This document shows positions 54,301 through 64,000 of a stretch of 64,000 nucleotides of DNA, in pieces (the stretch's first letter is position 1; the number at the start of each line of letters is the position of its first letter). The stretch is from Linyphia triangularis (Eukaryota > Arthropoda > Arachnida > Araneae > Linyphiidae), in NCBI GenBank assembly GCA_963978545.1, contig OZ021722.1:39325365-39389364 (forward strand), written 5' to 3'. The notes under the pieces were generated by a model. The model did not search any database and was not told where the DNA came from. It saw only the letters and a program-made list of their open reading frames with translations. The position numbers and the translations under genes are program-made.

Positions 54301-56828
54301 GAAAAAAAAAATACTAATAAATAAAAAACGATTCTTATTTTTTTCCCTCTTTACATCGTGTTTTACAATTTAACTTGTTACAGGGGAAAACTCCGTTTGC
54401 ATTGCCGCGTACAGAAAATTAACTTGCTTTTGCCTTTACATTCCATATTTAAAGTGTGAGTCAATAGAATTGATTTACGTTGGTTTTAAATAATGTTAAA
54501 GCGCAAGTTGAATACGCTTAGTCTAACTCAAAAAGTTAAATTGATTAATGAAACTGAACAAAATCTGCGATGTAAAAAGAAAGACGTTGCTTTAAAGTAT
54601 AGAATTCCTCCGAATACTCTTTTAACCATTTTGAAAACAAAGACGATTTTGAGAAGACATGCCTCGAAACTCGATCCATCGTGTAAATGAGAGAAGGTAT
54701 GTGCCTCTTTTAGTGTCGAAGCTGCTGTATTAAAATGGTTTGAGACATATCGGAACCAGAATTCCAAAATCCCTCTTAGTGGGATAATTTTAAAAGAAAA
54801 GGCGAAGGACTTAGCTCGTTTACGAAAAATTGAAGGATTTATAGCAAGTGCAGGATGGCTAGGAAAGTTTAAAGCAAGACACAATATAGTCTTCCGGACT
54901 CCATATGAACAAGCAAAAAATGTCTGATGATATATGCCTTGAATAGAAAATAACTTCCGATAGCTCAAAGAATTTGGCCAGTCCCTAGAACTTCGAGTTA
55001 TCGCGAGTTGACTGTACTATACTTTCATTACCCTATGTATAAATAAAGGTAATTGAATGTAAAAAATCCCAACTAAAGTTATTCCTGGACAAGAAAACTT
55101 TTTTGTTAATTTAAAAATTAATGAAGTCCTTTCAAGGAAATTTGATTGATTATACCATTTTATTGCAACCCTTTTTTTAGTATTTTCAGTTGAAGTTAAA
55201 CTTTAAAAATGGCATCACAAGTCTGACATTTAGGTAATCTAAGATTAATAATAGATGTTCTAACTATAGTTTAAGAAACATACATAAAACTGAAATATTC
55301 TTCTTGAGCTAAGATTATTTTGAATTACTTTTTTAACTTTCATATTCTAATGAAAAAGTATCTTAAGTATCAAGAATGGTAAAATAATTGAATGCTAGTA
55401 CCATATAGACAATAGACTTTATAATCCGAAAGGCGAGTTTAGATACGCCGTCGAATATCATTCTGAATTCCTTATAGAATGTACGGCAATGGTAATAGAT
55501 AAATAATATACCAGTTTAGAGGGGCAAATATGGACGAAACTATTCAGAAAACGACTTTGAAGTAGTTGAATTAAATCGGATTTGCAAATTTGTCATAATC
55601 AAATAATGATAATTTTTTTCGTCTGGCAGCCCACCGCTCTTTAATTTTGAAGGAGATCAGATTTGTACAGACGATCTAATACAGGTAAAATAGGACATTA
55701 AAAACAAACAAAAATTGCTCCATTGATGAAACTCGGCAAAACTGTTCCATTTGTCATGAAAATGAATATTCCAAAGAGTCTATAAAAATACCCAGAGAAG
55801 AAGGTTGGGGTTTTTTTTTTTTGGGGGGGGGGGGAGGGTCAGGGGTTTTATAACTGAAAAATTAATTTTGGAACAATTTAGGCATGTGACACATGTTTTT
55901 AGAGTATTATTTTATGATGAATTGAATGAAAAAAAAAAAAAAAGAACATATAATTAATCAAAAAAAAAAAAAATTACAGTCTTTTTTATAAACGAAAACA
56001 CATGTAAAAACCGAGGAAAGGTAAAATACGACATAAAGAAATCAAAATTGGTGCGTTCATGAAACTTAGCAAAAACGTTTTATTTGTCACGAGAATAAAG
56101 AAACAAAAGAGTCTATAAATATATATATATAGAAAAAAAGGGTGTTTTTTGAGGGGGGGGGGGTTAGGGGAGGGTTAAACTGAAAATTAATTTTGGTATA
56201 ATCCAGGCGTGTGACACAATTATGAGGAGAATTTTTTGATGCTGAATTGAATGAAAAAAATCAAACGATATAACCATCCTATAAAAAGTTATAGGCCATT
56301 TGTCTACTTTATAGATTGTGATATAAAAGTACATGTGTGTACCAAAACTGAGTAGGAAATGTTGATAAACAACCAAAATGCAATAGATAAAGTACCAGTT
56401 AGTAATAAAATAAGTAAGTACTAGTGAATAATTTAAATAGTAAATAAAAAGAGTATGAAAGATAAAGAATAAGTAGTGAAATAAAAGACATCTTTACATT
56501 CGTCTTTATAAATTATTTTATTGGATATTTATATCGTCTTGATTTTTTTTCATTCGATTTATTGTCAAAAAATACTCCACACACATGTGTCACATGCCTA
56601 GGTTATATCAAAAATAATTTTCAGTTTAAAAAAATAACCCTCACGCCCCACCTCCTCAAAAAACACTCTTCTTTGATAGATATTTTTATAGACGCTTTTG
56701 TTTCTTTATTCTCATGACAAAACGTTTTTTCAAAGTTTCATGAACGGACCAATTTTTACTTTCAATTACCCCTGTGTAATAGATAGAGTAAGGAAAGTAT
56801 AGGATTCGATCCACACAAAAAAAAAATC

Positions 56829-56867
<39 letters not shown>

Positions 56868-57355
56868 ATTTCTCCACTGTTTGGAAAATGTTGATCTCAA
56901 TAAAGTTATCTAGAAAAAATGTGTGTCGGTGTACGTGGTCAGCATAACTCTCGAGCAAATTGACCTACGATGTTCAAATTTGGTGAGCAGGTTGATAATG
57001 ATCCAAGGGCCTACCATTAAGGTTTTAGTCAAAATCGCGCATGCGCATAAGGTAGCTGCCAATGAAAAAATCATGTTTTTCAATGATTGCTAAAAAGAAA
57101 CTCTAACGATTTTAATAAAAATTGCTCTACTAATGCCTCTTAAGGTGTTCTAAACATCCCCACCTCCGAAATTCCAGTAAAAATGCTTCAATGGCGTATA
57201 AAGTGGAAAAACGAATGCCTGTAATACAGAGTTCTCTTTGCTGGAACATAGCTTATGAACAATCGTTTTTTCTCTTCTTCTCAGTTTCACTTATAAGAAA
57301 GGATAATATAAGAATTATCGATAAGTATATCGCCAAAATCATGCTTTCAGCAAGT

Positions 57356-57395
<40 letters not shown>

Positions 57396-57445
57396 CCCCA
57401 CATTACAAATATCGCCAAACTAGCCATTTTTACTTTCAATTACCC

Positions 57446-57538
<93 letters not shown>

Positions 57539-60500
57539 GGGTAATGAAAGTATAGCAATCGGTCAAAAAAATAAATCGAACCATTGAAAAAATCATGTTT
57601 TTCAATGATTGCAAAAAAAAACCCGGCTCTAAATTGCTGTGATAATGCCTCTTAAGGTGTTCTAAACATCCCCACCTCCGAAATTCCCGTAAAAATGTTT
57701 TAATGACGTAAAAAGTTGAAAAATGAATGCCTTCAGCACAGAGTCTTCTTTCCTTGAGTATACCTCATTATTGATCGTTTTTTCTTATCTAGCCAGTTTC
57801 ACTTATAATAAAGGATAATATAAGGATTATCAAAAAGTATATTGCCAAAATCACCATTTTGGCGATTTTTTTTTTTTTTTTAAGAACCATACAAGAATTA
57901 TCGCAAAAAATATCGCCAAACTGGCCATTTATTCAAAATAAAGGCTGAAAATATACAAACGGTAAATGACACAAATCCACGTCAGTATTATAGTGTAATT
58001 GAAAGTTGCGCGATGTTCCACACCCCTAGTTTATTTCTTTATGTCGTATTTTACCTTCTCTCGGTTTTTACCTGAGTTTTCGTTTATAAAAAGGACTGTA
58101 ATTTTTTTTATTAGTTATATCGTCTTGCTTTTTTTCTTTTCATTCGATTCAGAATTAAAAATTACTCTAAAACATGTGTCACATGCCTAGATTGTTCCAC
58201 GATCAATTTTTCATTTATAAAGCCCCTTGACCCCCTGACCCCTATTCCCCCCAAAACACCCTTCTTCGCTAAATATTTTTATAAACTCTTTTAATTATTC
58301 ATTTTCATGACAAGTGGAACATTTTTGCCAAGTTTCATCAACGGACCAATTTTTAATTTTTTTTCTTCTTTTTCTTATGGTTTTTGGTACTATTTTACTC
58401 GTACTATTCTCTGGCACAGAATGTTTGCATCTTTTAAAAATGAGTTAAGTTGGAAATAAATATTAAGTCACTGATGAAGTAATGTTTATTGAAAAAAAAA
58501 TTATTTTACTAATTTCGATTATGACAGTTACCGTCATTAAATATATGCTTCTATCAATATGGAATTACACCATCAGGTCCAAATACCAAGCGAATATATA
58601 ATTTACCTACATTTGATGAAAGAAACCTCTCACGATTAAGCTTTACATCATATTATAACAAAATCCCGACCAATGCATGGAGGTTTTTTTACAAACAAAA
58701 AAATTCGCCAAATTGGGGCGAATTTGGCTAAAAATTTGACCCAATAAACCAAATTACTAAATACCCAACTTTCAATCCTATATCTCCGTTTCAGCCAAAA
58801 TTTCAATTTCACATAGAATTTCTCTTCTGGTCAAATTTTAAATGTTTTTCAGTTGTAGTACTTTCCAATTAGATTTTATGTTATCCTACTAATCTGATTT
58901 ATTACCTTCAAACTGATATATAGCACATGGATGTAGCATTTGTAGTTTAAACTTAAAGAATTTTAAATTGACTTCCTATCTCTATTTCCAGTATTATATT
59001 TCCTTATTTTTAATTTATTTTACATGCTTTATCTGAGAATAATTTTACTCTCATAAATGTGGAATGACGAATGCTTCGGCGCTTTATAGCCCTCGTGTTG
59101 CTGACGGCGCCAGATAATCTGAAAACAACCAACCAACTCATAAATGTGCTGTTTATATACAATTCCAACAGCAACACAAACGCATGTTTTCTAAATCGTA
59201 TTACTTTTAGCTGCGGGTGGTATAAGTTTCCTGTATGCTCATCACCAGTACAATTGGGACAACACACAGTACTCCACAATATCGGCAACATTCTCTGTCA
59301 TTGGAATCTTTGTCATGATGGCTGTCGTTCCTATTTTCAAGCGTTTGAAATTAGGAGACGCTGTGCTGGGAATTGTTGGAAATTCATCCGTTCTTGCAAA
59401 AAACCTTACTTTGGGATTTTCAGTTCATCCTGGATTATATTACTTAGGTAAGCTTATCTCAAGTTTACTGTATTAAAAGATTTATATTTTTAAGAATTTT
59501 GATGATTTATTTGTTCAAATTAATAAATTTAAAAAAGTATTATTTCAATAGTAATTTCTTGTTTCGCCATTTTTGAGTAAGTATTTAAATCAATATCGAT
59601 TCGTACACTAGCATCTGGATATAAACTTAATAAAAAAATCGGGTACTTGGATGCTGGTTATTGGGACTTGGATCAAAAAGTTTAATTGAAACCATAAGTC
59701 AAATCTTACCCAATACGTTATATTATAGGAACGTGGTGTTCCACCTCATTTTGTTTTAATGACTTGGCAGGAAATTGAATTTTAAAAGGAATTTATTACT
59801 TCACAATATGACATGTAACCGGGAGTAAAAAGACATTTCCCTTATTGAAACACTTGCGTATTAACTCTTTCCGAGGTTGCAACTTGATGAAAATATCAAT
59901 TGTTTTCGTAGTTCAAATTGAGGTTCTCTCGTTAAAACACATCGATAAGGTTATTGCATTCCCATAATATGGTGAGTTGTGAACGATTTAACTTATGGTT
60001 TGCTTTTAAAAACTCTTAAATATAGTTTTCCGGATCTTTCCTGTATTAATAACTGCTAACCATTAGCCTGGTTCTTGCTATGTTTTGTGTCCTGATGCAG
60101 TCAATATATTTAATAATTGTTTATTTCAAATGGTTAAACTTTTCTAGAGTAAAATTTTTCTTTATAGTACATAAAATAAGATGTCTTCTCTTTTTTTTTT
60201 TTTTTTTTCACTTTTAAAATGCAATTTTGTCTTTTTAGCTCATTTGCTTGGCCTGTTAGGAGGAGTTGCAACATTAGCTGGTCGTTCTAGAATCTCTAAA
60301 GTAGCATCAAAGGACGACTTAGGTAAAGAAAATCAACATTTAAATTAGACAATGTGTTTAGTTAAAAAAAGACCCTGCACTATACGATAGAGGTAAGTTT
60401 TTAGTACAGCTCTGTCTGTATATGAACTTGGAGAGAGAAATGAAATAGAGATAAAACTGTAGGACTTTAGAAGATAAGGTCAATCATAGTCAAACGTACA

Positions 60501-62648
60501 GTTATACAAGTTTTGCAAGTGTCTCGCAAATCACACCAACCGGTACAGGATATAGCAGATGTCTACCAGACACACACCAAAAATTTGGCAGAAACCTCAC
60601 AATAGCCACAGAAACGGAAGAATGTCTTGACGTCACAGCTATAACGGATCGTTTTGATGGGACTGTGATCAGATGGGGTTTCGGCGCAATTTCTTTTCTT
60701 AAAATTTAAATAACTATAATTTTTTTAAGGAACTTTTGTTTGAATATTTGGAATCAGAAAGTAAATATAAACTGACATAAATATATTGTTATGAATTTTT
60801 CCACTGACGCAATGATGGCACAGTTTTCACGGTTTAAAAGTATTTATTCTCTCTTCAGAAAACTCACAAAATTTATTCACAGGCAACAGTTTAATTACTC
60901 TCAAGCTTCAACACAAGCTTCAACAAAAATAACTTCGAATTCAGCGATTGTACAAGCTCACTCCAATAGGTAAACAAAGCGATCAGCTTTCAACGAAGTC
61001 CGAAGTCAATCTGAAAACTTTCCCGTTCTCCAGTCTTTTATATACAAGCGCGTGAGACATTCGCGAAATTTCCAGCCAATTCGTTGGAAAAGAAACATCT
61101 CGAACTCTCTCGATTGCTTTAGGTGTTGCCACCTTTTTCTAACCTGTAAATCGCTATTAATAAATAAAATAAGATAAAAATAAATTACAATAGAATTTTA
61201 AAATAATACGTCACTATTTACAATATATACAGACAATTTGTGCAACAATATATACTGGTCACTGCTCTGAAAAATGTGATTCACAAAATTTGTGTTAGCG
61301 GTTTCCCCCCCCCCCCCCTCCCCCTTTTTTTTTTTTTTCTTTCTCTTTTTTAATACAAAAGAAATCGCATATTTGAAACTGATTAGTAATTAACAGAACG
61401 ATTTTGATTAAAATTGCTCAAGACGTTTTTTTTTGGGGGGGGGGGGGAATTAATGAAAAACTTAAACTTTTCAACAGGTGGTACTTTATGAGCATACACA
61501 ATTTTGACCAAATGCTTGTTCCCACTTAGCATGGGTACTACAGCCATGTACACCAAATCTGGATACTGTTTCACCATCTTTTCTTGAGCTATACTGTCCA
61601 CAGACACACAGACAATTTTCCAGAAACCTCTATTTTCAACTTAGAATCACTAAAAAAATTAACGTTAATTTTTCGACCCTAATTCTATACTTTTCATTTT
61701 CCTTATATATCATATTGTGTAATTAAAAATATAAGTAATCACTCTCGCCTTTTGTCCAGGTTTTATTTTAAAGGACTTCCTCCACTTATAATTATATCTA
61801 CTTTTAGGAAAGGTTTTCTCCTTTCTCACCACCGCCGAGTCCTTGCTGCCCATCATCGCCACAGCAATAGTGTCCCAAATATTCAACGCTTCTTTGGACG
61901 TATATCCAGGACTGGTATTTTTAGGAATAGGAGTTTTGATGATCATTCCTATTGTAGTGTATATGTGAGTAATGTTTTTTTTTATATCTTCAGACCGTCT
62001 TAGCTAAACATTTGTTTGATGACTTAGAAAGTAGTTAAAGGGACTCAGCTACTTTAAAATAAAAAAAAAATCGATTTTAGGATTTTTATTTTATGTTGTT
62101 CTATGATTTTTGCCTTCCCATTGATGCATTACTTTTGTTCCTACTCAAATTAGAAGTATGTTATATTTTATTTAAAAAAAAAAGCTAACTATCAGTATTA
62201 ACTATATGGTGGTTTTGGTTGTTTTCAGATTATCTGGCGCCGTCAGCAACACGAGGGCTATAATGCGCCAAAACATTCGTCATTTGACAAGCCGACGTAC
62301 ATTTACAAACACCCATGCCTTACACGGGACTCGAACCCACAACCTCGCAGTCTAGAAGTTAGCACGCTAACCACTATATCGTTTTGTCGGCATATTAACT
62401 ACAAAATAATAATGACTGATGATACAAAATACAAAATGTACAAATAATACAAAATGATTAATGACTTTTAACTTTAACTTTGATTTTCTCTAAAGGTGAT
62501 ATTTTAAACTTCAATGTGCCTTTTCTAACTAACTAGTAGAGATATAGCATTATTTTTTTATGATATTGTAATACATAATCAAGAGATTAAAATGAACTTA
62601 AAGTTAGTTTTAAAAAAAATATCATCAGAATTTTTCTTATTAAATTTC

Positions 62649-62680
<32 letters not shown>

Positions 62681-63125
62681 GAGAAATTTCTGTTTTTCTT
62701 ATAAAGATTTCGCATTTAATTGTTTTTTTAAATAACGGGAAATTTTTAGCATGAGTTAATTCTGTAGGTTATGTACTACAATTTAATAAAAAAAGTTAAT
62801 GGCGTATCTATACTAGTTAGTCAAAAAAGGTACATTGAAGTTCAAAATATCACGTTTAGAGAAAATCAAAGTTAAAGGTAAAAGTCTTGTATAGTTAATA
62901 TTAAAATTTTGCATTTTTTAAATAAAGCATTTAATTTGAGTAGAAACAAAAGTAATGCATTGATAGAAAAACAAAATAGCATTGAATAACATGAAATAAA
63001 AATCTATAAATCGATTTTTTTATTTTTTATTTTATACTTACAGAGACCCCTTAAATGAAGTCCACAAAAGAGTTTTTAAAGTCGATAATTACATTAATCC
63101 AAATTCCATCATACTTGGAGTGTAA
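51387..63125 (+). CDS. SLC46-like MFS transporter, complete (gene 4, 518 aa)
   Basis: Five coding exons: 51387-52383, 59211-59447, 60239-60322, 61808-61964 and 63044-63125 (TAA), all GT-AG, phases 1,1,1,2. The ATG context is CAAAATGA. The N-tail is about seven residues longer than in genes 2 and 3. TM1 is near 69-86, loop cysteines follow KVC and ECK, and a possible glycosylation site is NYT near 101. The signature GSWSDKYGRK is at 147-156, then YSYASDIT, RTMKY and the conserved TM5 glutamate; exon 2 begins in TM7-8 (ISFLYAHHQYNWDN). The C-tail (IDPLNEVHKRVFKV...) differs fully from those of genes 2 and 3 and lacks the YxxΦ end. An AATAAA lies at 63384-63389. Intron 1 is 6.8 kb and full of repeats. 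It is a 12-helix H+-coupled carrier by family; the substrate is unknown. Confidence 0.93.
52384..53355 (+). other. Gene 4 intron 1, left part
   Basis: AT-rich with no recognisable element. A 126-codon open frame starting at 53046 overlaps the edge of repeat A and shows no domain, so it is not called. Confidence 0.55.
54132..55014 (+). mobile_element. Non-autonomous Tigger/pogo transposon
   Basis: Ends CAGTCAACTC and GAGTTGACTG are inverted repeats rich in ACTCGAAG words, flanked by TA on both sides (54130-54131, 55015-55016), the pogo/Tigger pattern. The 883-bp element encodes only the DNA-binding part of the transposase. Sequence 54833-55014 is shared with 1-204. It lies in gene 4 intron 1. 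Confidence 0.88.
54493..54927 (+). pseudogene. Truncated Tigger transposase, CENP-B-type DNA-binding domains
   Basis: ATG 54493 opens MLKRKLNTLSLTQKVKLINE, a pipsqueak/CENP-B N-terminal helix-turn-helix (KKKDVALKYRIPPNTL). A TGA at 54688-54690 interrupts it, and the same frame continues with the second CENP-B/Tc5-type domain (AVLKWFETYRNQ ... FIASAGWLGKFKARH) to a stop near 54927. The DDE catalytic domain of about 300 residues is absent. CENP-B-like domains bind the element's own ends. It is non-functional as a transposase. Confidence 0.85.
55063..55682 (+). other. Gene 4 intron 1, stretch between repeats
   Basis: AT-rich to 55390. The block 55390-55680 is GC-richer and probably belongs to the same repeat complex as repeat B, but I have no second copy to prove it. 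Confidence 0.45.
55683..56300 (+). repeat. Repeat B, tandem copies 1 and 2
   Basis: Two direct copies start at GGTAAAATA(G/C)GACAT (55683 and about 56020, offset ~337 bp). Both contain ATGAAACT(C/T)(G/A)GCAAAA, then AAAGAGTCTATAAA, then a G-rich run of 8-12 G, then a GGCATGTGACACA-type word. Inverted copies lie at 56500-56757 and 58030-58356. Confidence 0.75.
56301..56499 (+). other. Spacer between the direct and inverted B copies
   Basis: AT-rich, with AGTAATAAAATAAGTAAGTA-like low complexity at 56400-56470. It would form the loop of the 56020-56757 inverted repeat. Confidence 0.5.
56500..56757 (-). repeat. Repeat B, inverted copy 3
   Basis: On the minus strand it reads through the same series of words as copies 1 and 2. 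It abuts repeat A copy 3 on its right. Confidence 0.75.
56757..57427 (+). repeat. Dispersed repeat A, copy 3 (tail truncated)
   Basis: Begins ACTTTCAATTACCCC, keeps the CAGCATAACTCTCGAGC and ATTGACCTACGATG block, and has poly-T tracts at 56829-56865 and 57358-57393. It stops within AACTAGCCATTTTT, where copy 4 begins. Confidence 0.78.
57431..58029 (+). repeat. Dispersed repeat A, copy 4, with AT-expanded head
   Basis: The two arms of the palindromic head (ACTTTCAATTACCCATATG and ATAGGGTAATGAAAGTATAG) are separated by an (AT)n array at 57450-57534. The front part of the body is deleted. The tail ends CACACCCCTAG at 58029, touching repeat B copy 4. Confidence 0.8.
57450..57534. repeat. (TA)n microsatellite in the head of repeat A
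   Basis: About 42 TA units lying between the arms of the palindrome. Confidence 0.97.
58030..58356 (-). repeat. Repeat B, inverted copy 4
   Basis: Starts TTTATTTCTTTATGTCG directly after repeat A. In reverse it matches copies 1-3, including the word ACATGTGTCACATGCCTAG and CGGACCAATTTTTAA at its right end. Confidence 0.75.
58357..59049 (+). other. Gene 4 intron 1, right part
   Basis: AT-rich. A small inverted motif (ATTCGCCAAA / GGCGAATTTGGC) is present near 58706-58730. No element identified. Confidence 0.5.
59062..59136 (+). mobile_element. 5'-truncated SINE next to gene 4 exon 2
   Basis: A 75-bp segment (ATGACGAATGCTTCGGCG ... CTGAAAACAACC) matches the 3' part of the SINE at 62207-62392. 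It is flanked by a perfect 12-bp duplication CTCATAAATGTG (59050-59061, 59137-59148), the mark of LINE-driven retrotransposition with 5' truncation. The insertion ends 62 bp before the exon 2 splice acceptor. Confidence 0.88.
59448..60238 (+). other. Gene 4 intron 2
   Basis: 791 bp, AT-rich, with a poly-T tract at 60188-60208 serving as part of a strong pyrimidine tract before exon 3. No element found. Confidence 0.6.
60787..61247 (-). mobile_element. Solo LTR of a second LTR-retrotransposon family
   Basis: The 461-bp block begins TGTTATGAAT and ends GTGCAACA, and is flanked by ATAT on both sides (60783-60786, 61248-61251). On the minus strand it has a TATATAAAAG core near 61037-61046, followed by AATAAA poly(A) signals near 60842 and 60872, so I orient it minus. 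It is not the family at 2600-8210. It lies in gene 4 intron 3. Confidence 0.85.
61305..61445. repeat. Homopolymer cluster (C-run/T-run and T-run/G-run)
   Basis: C12-14 followed by T-rich sequence at 61305-61338, then T8 followed by about 13 G at 61426-61447, arranged as rough inverted repeats. Confidence 0.85.
61450..61735 (-). repeat. Diverged relative of repeat A
   Basis: On the minus strand the right end reads AATTACACAATATG ... GAAAAGTATAG, a decayed palindromic head. It is followed by GTCTGTGTGTCTGTGGACAG, AGCTCAAGAAAAGATGG and ATTTGGTGTACATGG, the same order of motifs as in repeat A. Confidence 0.5.
62207..62392 (-). mobile_element. tRNA-derived SINE in gene 4 intron 4
   Basis: On the minus strand it begins with a tRNA-like head: A box around TAGTGGTTAGCGTGC and B box GGTTCGAGTCC, correctly spaced. 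A body follows with GACGAATG and GCGCATTATAGCCCTCG, and a tail CTGAAAACAACCAAAACC. An 11-bp duplication with one mismatch (TATTAACTATA 62196-62206; TATTAACTACA 62393-62403) flanks it. It is a full-length relative of 59062-59136. Confidence 0.85.
62404..63043 (+). other. Gene 4 intron 4, right part
   Basis: AT-rich with a poly-T tract at 62658-62680. The words AAAGTTAAAGTTAAAAG (62470-62485) and their reverse (62868-62882), with neighbouring text, form a loose inverted repeat of roughly 420 bp span. No element identified. Confidence 0.5.
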
Positions 63126-63527
63126 ACTAAATACTAAGTTGACCATGGAATAGGTATTTCTAAAAACAAATATTTTCCTTTCAAGAATCTATGAAGACTG
63201 AATGTGTTGAGAATCAGTGTAGTATATCTACAGCGTTTTTCTGTGCAAGATCACTAGAAAAGGCTTGACGTAGATACTTGAGAAGGTATAAATATCAAGA
63301 AGTTATAAAATGGACGTACTAATGGATTCATCTGCTATAATTTTTCTCTTCATACAATTATAATACACAAAAATAATCAGAAAAATAAAAGTGACACATT
63401 ATTACAACTATTTTTTATTCAGATGTAATAAAACAACATTGCAATTCCAAGAATATTTTATTGTCATTAAATTTTGATAAAAGCAACTTTTAATCGAATT
63501 TAAAAGCTGTTCACGGCCATCTCGATT
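63126..63527 (+). other. 3' flank of gene 4
   Basis: Probable 3' UTR with AATAAA signals at 63384-63389 and about 63426. Nothing else recognised. Confidence 0.5.
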
Positions 63528-63620
63528 AGGCTTGGGTGATGTTAACATTTCATCGCGATATATCGGGAAGCAAACATCGCGATGTCACGATACATCGGGA
63601 TGTGAACTATATTTTTTTTT
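63528..63620. mobile_element. Possible start of an ATATCG-rich MITE
   Basis: GGCTTGGGTGATGTTAAC followed by ATCGCGATATATCGGG and repeated CATCGCGATG / ACATCGGGATG words resembles the terminal region of hAT-like MITEs. The other end is not visible before the window ends. Confidence 0.4.
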
Positions 63621-64000
63621 ACAAAATACCATAACGCGCTATATAACCGAAAGTTATGCTTACTTAGCTAATTTGTTATCATCCATGAAAGGAGAAGTGG
63701 GGGGGGGGGAGAAGGACAAGTGTACTTCATGGCAGTGCACATGTTACTTTAGTTATTGGATATTCTTAATTATTAAATTAAAAACATACTTTATAATGAA
63801 TATTGTATTACTTACTAGTACAATATAACTATAAAACAATAAAAATAAAATTAATGCATTACATTTAAAATTCTAATAATCTTTATTTTGAGCCAAAAAA
63901 TCTGCATTTCCGCATTTTTAAGAAGCAAGTTGGATTGAGTAATTATAATCTTATGGAAATAAACTTTATTCAAATAGTACAAACTGAAAAAAAGTTATAA

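Larger units (their letters stand above)
53356..55062 (-). repeat. Dispersed repeat A, copy 2, split by Tigger
   Basis: Minus-strand copy. Its tail (GTGGAACATCCC on plus) starts near 53356 and its body runs to 54131. The palindromic head continues at 55015-55062, on the other side of the Tigger element. Joining text CTATACTTTCATTACCC after the Tigger right end matches the head of copy 57431-58029, so Tigger landed at a TA inside repeat A. Confidence 0.75.

Noticed and set aside
62310..62392. Possible tRNA gene on the minus strand
   Set aside because: It has A and B boxes, but the acceptor stem does not close and a SINE body with an 11-bp target duplication surrounds it, so it is a SINE head.

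Overview
This is an AT-rich, intron- and transposon-laden animal nuclear window, most consistent with an arthropod and probably an arachnid such as a spider (an inference from the gene family, the Ty3/Gypsy lineage and the repeat load; no marker gene proves it). It has no bacterial features, CRISPR array or rRNA.

The only host genes I can support are four paralogues of a 12-helix Major Facilitator Superfamily transporter of the SLC46 type (proton-coupled folate transporter / SLC46A3-like). Gene 1 lies on the minus strand at the left edge and only its large first coding exon (449-1376) is in the window. Genes 2 (13211-20957), 3 (30883-35301) and 4 (51387-63125) are on the plus strand, and each can be assembled completely from five coding exons. 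Exons 2, 3 and 4 are exactly 237, 84 and 157 bp in all three, with intron phases 1,1,1,2. Predicted proteins are 515, 505 and 518 residues. Each gene keeps the loop 2-3 signature (WSDxYGRK), paired cysteines in the first extracellular loop and an acidic residue after RTxKY. Genes 2 and 3 are the closest pair.

The rest is mainly mobile DNA. 1-204: Tigger/pogo fragment inside gene 1 intron 1. 2600-6120: internally deleted Ty3/Gypsy element on the minus strand with two LTRs and an ATAA target duplication. 7547-8210: related solo LTR. 10385-10590: mariner-type transposase relic. 11893-12623: hAT element. 17292-18314: inverted-repeat element in gene 2 intron 3. 21456-22218: first copy of an unidentified repeat 'A'. 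25185-25828: duplicated long AT arrays. 36240-37140: tRNA-derived SINE head and minisatellites. 39498-39551: perfect palindrome. 40905-41924: mariner-like MITE. 48021-49250: Tc1 transposon with perfect ends and a transposase broken by one stop codon, followed by a hAT MITE at 49368-50073.

Gene 4 intron 1 (6.8 kb) is a nest of repeats A and B with a Tigger insertion; its later introns hold a solo LTR and a SINE. A second, truncated SINE with a 12-bp target duplication ends 62 bp before gene 4 exon 2.

The genes do not form an operon. They look like a tandem paralogue cluster, presumably separately transcribed, encoding related membrane carriers of unknown substrate. I found no convincing novel multi-gene system. 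The best candidates for undescribed biology are the cluster itself with its divergent C-terminal tails, and the A/B repeat family with a palindromic head.
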